Shown: positions 29,966-33,641 of the stretch, one piece after another | Layout: each line of letters opens with the position of its first letter | How positions within the stretch are numbered: the first letter of the stretch is position 1 | NCBI GenBank assembly: GCA_937973585.1 | Contig: CALJKN010000181.1 | Coordinates: 1 to 33,641, forward strand | Direction of reading: 5' to 3' | From: an uncultured Helicobacteraceae bacterium | GTDB taxonomy: Bacteria; Campylobacterota; Campylobacteria; Campylobacterales; UBA6016 | DNA: 33,641 nucleotides | Notes under the pieces: generated by a model | The model's input: the letters and a program-made list of their open reading frames with translations, nothing else | What the model was told of the DNA's origin: nothing | Databases searched by the model: none | Position numbers and translations under genes: made by a program

Positions 29966-30415
29966 TTGACGGTTTTTTTGTTCTTAAACGTCTATTCCCC
30001 TTTTTCTTTAGGCGTATACGTGGACGGTAGACTTGTAGATTCATTTTTGGAGGACGGCAAGGCAAGCGATGTTTTGGCAATTATGATGGGTGCGGCATTA
30101 AAAAAATATTCGCCCGATGAAATCTATTATACAAACGGTCCGGGCAACTCTATGTCCTTAAAAATCGCCTATATCACACTAAAAACCGTTGCAGTTATCA
30201 GGCAAATACCGCTTTACGGTGTCTCTCCGTTTTTATTTAACGGTGAAAAGCCTATCAGGGGAATTGGCGGCGGCTTTTTTGTTAAAGATAAAAACGGAAT
30301 AATGTTACAAAAATCAAAAGATTTAAAAGAGAAGGTTTTGTCGCTTCCGGATTATTCCGACTTTACCTCGTCCAAAACGGATGCGGAACCTTTTTATATG
30401 ATTGATGCAGTTTAA
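29966..30415 (+). CDS. Short TsaB-like protein
   Basis: The 149-residue product starts at TTG immediately after the lpxC stop. It resembles the first half of TsaB, the partner of TsaD in t6A tRNA modification: an N-terminal strand pair (LFLNVYSPFSLGVYVDGRLV), then YYTNGPGNSMSLKIAYITLKTV corresponding to the GPGSFTGLRIG region, and IPLYGVSPF. The second half of a normal ~220-residue TsaB is missing. The gene is at the same place in Campylobacter and Helicobacter (between lpxC and thrB), so the short form appears characteristic of the group. Function in t6A synthesis is inferred. Confidence 0.6.
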   Translation: MTVFLFLNVYSPFSLGVYVDGRLVDSFLEDGKASDVLAIMMGAALKKYSPDEIYYTNGPGNSMSLKIAYITLKTVAVIRQIPLYGVSPFLFNGEKPIRGIGGGFFVKDKNGIMLQKSKDLKEKVLSLPDYSDFTSSKTDAEPFYMIDAV

Positions 30416-30433
30416 TTTTTAGAAGGAGCAATA

Positions 30434-31318
30434 TTGTTTTTTTCCGTTCCGGCGACAAGCGCAAATATGGGGCCGGGGTTTGATACGCTAGGTGTCGCCC
30501 TCTCTCTTAGAAATGAAGTAGACATCAAGAGGTCAAAATTTTTCAGTGTCTCGATAAAAGGGGAGGGGAAAAACAACTCTCGGATGAAAAGCGGTAATAT
30601 ATTTGTAAGTATATTTAATGAGCAATACAAGAATATCACCGGCAAAAAGGAAAGCTTTAGGTTTGAGTTTTCAAACAATATACCTATCTCAAGAGGGCTC
30701 GGTAGCTCTTCCGCAACTATTGTAACGGCAGTAAAAGCGGCATACGAGATGGCCGGCGTAGAGATATCAAAAGAGAAAGTTTTAAATATTGCCCTTACAT
30801 ACGAGTCTCATCCGGATAATATTACTCCGGCAATTTTCGGCGGTTTTAACGTTGCGGCGGTGGAGGATTCTAGGGTTTTTAGCGTAAAAAAAGAGATGCC
30901 TAGTTTTTTAAAGGCTGTTATCGTGATACCGAACGTCCATATGTCTACTAATCAGTCGAGGGGTTCATTGCCAAAAAAGTATACCAAGGAAGAGGCAATT
31001 TTTAATCTATCCAGATCATCTCTGCTGGCCGCCCTCCTATTTGGCGGAAACTATGATATGTTGCGGGTTGCCTCAAAAGATAAGTTTCATCAAGATATCC
31101 GGATGAAGACTTTGCCGGAGTTGTTTGAGGTTCAGAGATTAGCCCTTGAAAACGGCGCACTAATGAGTACGTTATCGGGTAGCGGTTCCAGCTTTTTTAA
31201 TATGACTTACGCCGATGATGCACAGAGGATAAAAAAGGTTCTAGAGGGGGCGTTTAGCTTTTTTAGAGTCGAGATCATGGATTTTGACAATGACGGACTC
31301 GTCTGCAATAAAAACTAG
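30434..31318 (+). CDS. thrB: Homoserine kinase
   Basis: The 294-residue GHMP-family kinase phosphorylates homoserine in threonine synthesis. Motifs: FSVPATSANMGPGFDTLGVAL at the N-terminus, the ATP-binding PISRGLGSSSATIV, HPDNITPAIFGG, and the C-terminal ALMSTLSGSGSSFFNM. Start is TTG 30434 with a strong AGAAGGAG. Length is typical. Confidence 0.95.
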   Translation: MFFSVPATSANMGPGFDTLGVALSLRNEVDIKRSKFFSVSIKGEGKNNSRMKSGNIFVSIFNEQYKNITGKKESFRFEFSNNIPISRGLGSSSATIVTAVKAAYEMAGVEISKEKVLNIALTYESHPDNITPAIFGGFNVAAVEDSRVFSVKKEMPSFLKAVIVIPNVHMSTNQSRGSLPKKYTKEEAIFNLSRSSLLAALLFGGNYDMLRVASKDKFHQDIRMKTLPELFEVQRLALENGALMSTLSGSGSSFFNMTYADDAQRIKKVLEGAFSFFRVEIMDFDNDGLVCNKN

Positions 31319-31366
31319 TTAAAGCCCAAAAAGCTTATATCTGGTAAAATATAAATAAAAGAATAG

Positions 31367-31612
31367 ATGCAAAAGCGTACTCCTATCAGAATGTGTATAG
31401 TCTGCAGAGGCAGATTCGAGCAAGATAAACTCCTAAGACTCCAATATATCGACGGAGAACTGGTACGGCATACAAAGATTGGAAGAAGCTTTTATATATG
31501 TCGTGAGTGTATGGGTTCAAAAAATCTTACAAAAAAACTCTCTTCGTTTTTAAAAATTCCAAAAACAGAGACCGAGCATATTTGCGAAAAACTAAAGGAG
31601 ACCGCTTTTTAG
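31367..31612 (+). CDS. ylxR: YlxR family RNA-binding protein (DUF448)
   Basis: The 81-residue protein has the family signature RMCIVCRGRFEQDKLLRL and a second cysteine pair (YICRECM). The family binds nucleic acid and is usually found just before infB, as here (its stop directly abuts the infB ATG). A -10-like TAAAAT lies about 20 bases upstream, and no clear Shine-Dalgarno sequence is present. Confidence 0.88.
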   Translation: MQKRTPIRMCIVCRGRFEQDKLLRLQYIDGELVRHTKIGRSFYICRECMGSKNLTKKLSSFLKIPKTETEHICEKLKETAF

Positions 31613-33641
31613 ATGGACAATAAGGTAAAAATAAAAGAGATAGCCGACGAATTAGGGGTAAAAAGCAAGGAGATACTTGAAATTTGCGGTGAGTTTAGCA
31701 TTGAGGCAAAAACGCATCAAAGTGCGATCAGTATGGATGATGCCGAAAAGCTGATGAAATATTTTATGACGGGTGAAAAACCGGCTTCGGCGAAGCCGGA
31801 ACCTGTCGTGGAGGCAAAAAAAGAGGAGCAAAGAGCCGAGCAACCTCAAGAGAGCAAACCGGTTGAAGTGTCAAAAGAGACAACGGTGGAGGCTCCAAAA
31901 GTGATCAAGCAAGAGCAAATAAAGCAAGAGGTGAGACCGCAAAGGGTTCAAACCGAGAGAAAACCGGTCGAGATAGTTAGAAAAGCAAATCAAGCCCCGA
32001 AAAAAGATTTTTTCAGAGATGAACCTAAGCCGGAACCAAAACCGGAATATAAAAAAGAGACCCAAAGAAGAGACGAAGCCCCTAAAAAGCCGAAACCTCA
32101 GCCGATAGCTCACAAAAAGACCGACGGGGTAAAAATAGATATATCTAGAGACTTTGCCGAAAAAGACGATGATGACAACGATATTATCGTGTTGCCGGAT
32201 TTTTCCGTTCAAGAAAAAGATGTTGTCGAGGATGAGCCGGTAGTAGCCAAAAATCCGGATGCACAAAAAGCAAAAGCCGCCGTCAAAAAACCTCAGCCGA
32301 GATTGAATTCGCAAAACATAGCCAGAGTTTCCAAAAAGAAAAAATTCAGACCCGTAGTGGTTGAGAAAGAAGAGATAGTGACCGAAATAGAGATTCACGA
32401 AGATATAAGGGTCTATGAATTTGCAGAAAAAATCAACAAACCGATAGGTGAGGTGATAAAGTCGATATTTAATTTAGGGCTTATGAAAACCAAAAACGAC
32501 TTTATGGATAACGACCTTATCGAGATTTTGGCCGAGGAGTTCGGTGTTACCGTCAATGTTACAAACGCCATGGAGGAGTTTGACTACCTAAAAGAGTATG
32601 AGGACATTGATGACGGATACCAAGAGGAGAGACCGCCGATAGTTACAATCATGGGACATGTTGACCACGGTAAAACTACACTTCTTGATAAAATCAGAAA
32701 CGCAAAAGTAGCGGCCGGAGAGGCTGGCGGTATCACACAACACATCGGTGCTTATGCCGTTGAGAAAAACGGACACAAAATAACGTTCTTGGATACACCT
32801 GGACATGAGGCGTTTACCCATATGAGAGCCAGAGGTGCGCAGGTTACCGATATTGCAATTATCGTGGTTGCGGCGGACGACGGTGTAATGCCTCAGACGA
32901 GAGAGGCGATAAGTCACGTTAAAGATGCAAAAGTACCGTTTATGATAGCGGTCAACAAAATGGACAAACCGTCCGCAAATCCTGATTTTGTAAAAACACA
33001 ACTTTCGGAGATGGGGATCAGCCCGATAGAGTGGGGCGGTGAGTATGAGTTTGTCCATATATCCGCAAAAACCGGTGAGGGGCTTGAGACGCTTCTTGAT
33101 ACCATTTTGATCCAAGCGGAGATTTTGGAGCTAAAAGCAAATCCTAAGAAAAATGCAAAAGCTATCGTGGTCGAAGCTTCCTTGGAAAAAGGGAGAGGTG
33201 CGGTTGCGACGGTACTGGTACAAGACGGAACGCTAAAAGTAGGCGATAACGTCGTAGTTGGGCAAAACTACGGAAAAATAAGGGCAATAATTGACGATAT
33301 GGGGGCAAATATCAAAGCCCTGAAACCGTCGGAGCCTGGTAGAATACTAGGTCTTGACGGTGTTCCGGGAGCCGGTGATGTTCTTGTGGCTGTAGAAAAC
33401 GAGAGAGTTGCTAGAGAGTATGCCGAAAACATAAAAGAGCATCAAAGACAAAGAGAGTTGTCAAAAACTACGAAAGCAACTTTTGATGATCTTCACCATC
33501 TAATCAAAGAGGGTAAGCTAAAACGTCTAAACGTAATCCTAAAAGCAGATGTTCAAGGTAGTCTTGAGGCTATACGTGCAAGTCTTGAGAAAATCAGAAA
33601 CGAGGAGATCAAGGTTCATCTGGTTCACTCTGCCGTAGGCT
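31613..33641 (+). CDS. infB: Translation initiation factor IF-2 (3' end beyond window)
   Basis: The gene starts at ATG 31613, directly after the ylxR stop, and is still open at the window end after 676 codons. The N-terminus has the IF2 helix-turn domain (IKEIADELGVKSKEILEIC), followed by a long charged linker rich in Lys, Glu, Pro (about 60-270) and the IF2_N domain (about 265-345). The GTPase domain follows: GHVDHGKTT (348-356), DTPGHEAF, NKMDKP and SAKTG. Domain II and the start of domain III come next. IF-2 places initiator tRNA on the ribosome. About 200 C-terminal residues should lie beyond the window. Confidence 0.97.
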   Translation, partial: MDNKVKIKEIADELGVKSKEILEICGEFSIEAKTHQSAISMDDAEKLMKYFMTGEKPASAKPEPVVEAKKEEQRAEQPQESKPVEVSKETTVEAPKVIKQEQIKQEVRPQRVQTERKPVEIVRKANQAPKKDFFRDEPKPEPKPEYKKETQRRDEAPKKPKPQPIAHKKTDGVKIDISRDFAEKDDDDNDIIVLPDFSVQEKDVVEDEPVVAKNPDAQKAKAAVKKPQPRLNSQNIARVSKKKKFRPVVVEKEEIVTEIEIHEDIRVYEFAEKINKPIGEVIKSIFNLGLMKTKNDFMDNDLIEILAEEFGVTVNVTNAMEEFDYLKEYEDIDDGYQEERPPIVTIMGHVDHGKTTLLDKIRNAKVAAGEAGGITQHIGAYAVEKNGHKITFLDTPGHEAFTHMRARGAQVTDIAIIVVAADDGVMPQTREAISHVKDAKVPFMIAVNKMDKPSANPDFVKTQLSEMGISPIEWGGEYEFVHISAKTGEGLETLLDTILIQAEILELKANPKKNAKAIVVEASLEKGRGAVATVLVQDGTLKVGDNVVVGQNYGKIRAIIDDMGANIKALKPSEPGRILGLDGVPGAGDVLVAVENERVAREYAENIKEHQRQRELSKTTKATFDDLHHLIKEGKLKRLNVILKADVQGSLEAIRASLEKIRNEEIKVHLVHSAVG

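Noticed and set aside
1..33641. CRISPR arrays, tRNA, rRNA, transposase or integrase genes
   Set aside because: No regularly spaced repeats, no cloverleaf sequences and no such protein motifs were seen on either strand.

Overview
The window is a 33.6-kb stretch of a Campylobacterota (epsilonproteobacterial) chromosome, probably a free-living, Sulfurimonas/Sulfuricurvum-type organism. This rests on protein resemblance and on gene order recalled from Campylobacter and Helicobacter: Ppx/GppA, then a 2[4Fe-4S] ferredoxin, then a CosR/HsrA-type orphan regulator; and M23 peptidase, minC, lpxC, a TsaB-like gene, thrB, ylxR, infB. No rRNA, tRNA, CRISPR array, insertion sequence or prophage was recognised.

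Layout. Positions 1-1431 hold the most unusual region: three successive two-gene cassettes. Each encodes a 75-76 residue two-helix membrane protein overlapping a 33-35 residue one-helix protein, and each is driven by a near-identical TTGACA / TGCTAAAAT promoter placed so close to the ATG that the mRNA should be leaderless. A broken copy of the neighbouring porin gene lies between cassettes 2 and 3. Next, on the minus strand, come a DUF3373-type porin with a small periplasmic protein (1450-3152) and a four-base-overlapping signalling operon (3281-8054): an HD-GYP protein with a degenerate receiver, a response regulator, and a multi-PAS histidine kinase. A plus-strand group (8166-10662) carries a YkgJ-type cysteine-cluster protein, a TPR lipoprotein and trpC. 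It converges on a minus-strand operon (10659-12586) of hemerythrin, DUF2249 protein and a polytopic NnrS/oxidase-like membrane protein, with a perfect FNR-type box at exactly -41.5 from a predicted start.

Positions 13004-17430 encode a beta-propeller plus alpha-solenoid protein and BamA. The minus-strand block 17516-20107 is ppx/gppA, ferredoxin and cosR, with a structured intergenic RNA candidate after cosR. A YaiI (DUF188) gene is followed by a toxin-antitoxin pair flanked by a perfect 19-bp direct repeat. An AT-rich gap then leads to a small membrane protein, folB and plsY (minus strand). The remainder is plus-strand housekeeping: nadA-nadC-sixA-flhB, then M23 peptidase-minC-lpxC-tsaB-like-thrB-ylxR-infB, with infB cut by the window end.

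Together the genes cover envelope assembly (BamA, LpxC, PlsY, M23), cell division and flagella (MinC, FlhB), NAD, tryptophan, threonine and folate synthesis, and O2/NO or redox sensing (FNR-type site, hemerythrin, CosR). The best candidates for undescribed biology are the leaderless membrane-microprotein cassettes, the coat-protein-like propeller/solenoid protein, and the two structured intergenic RNAs.
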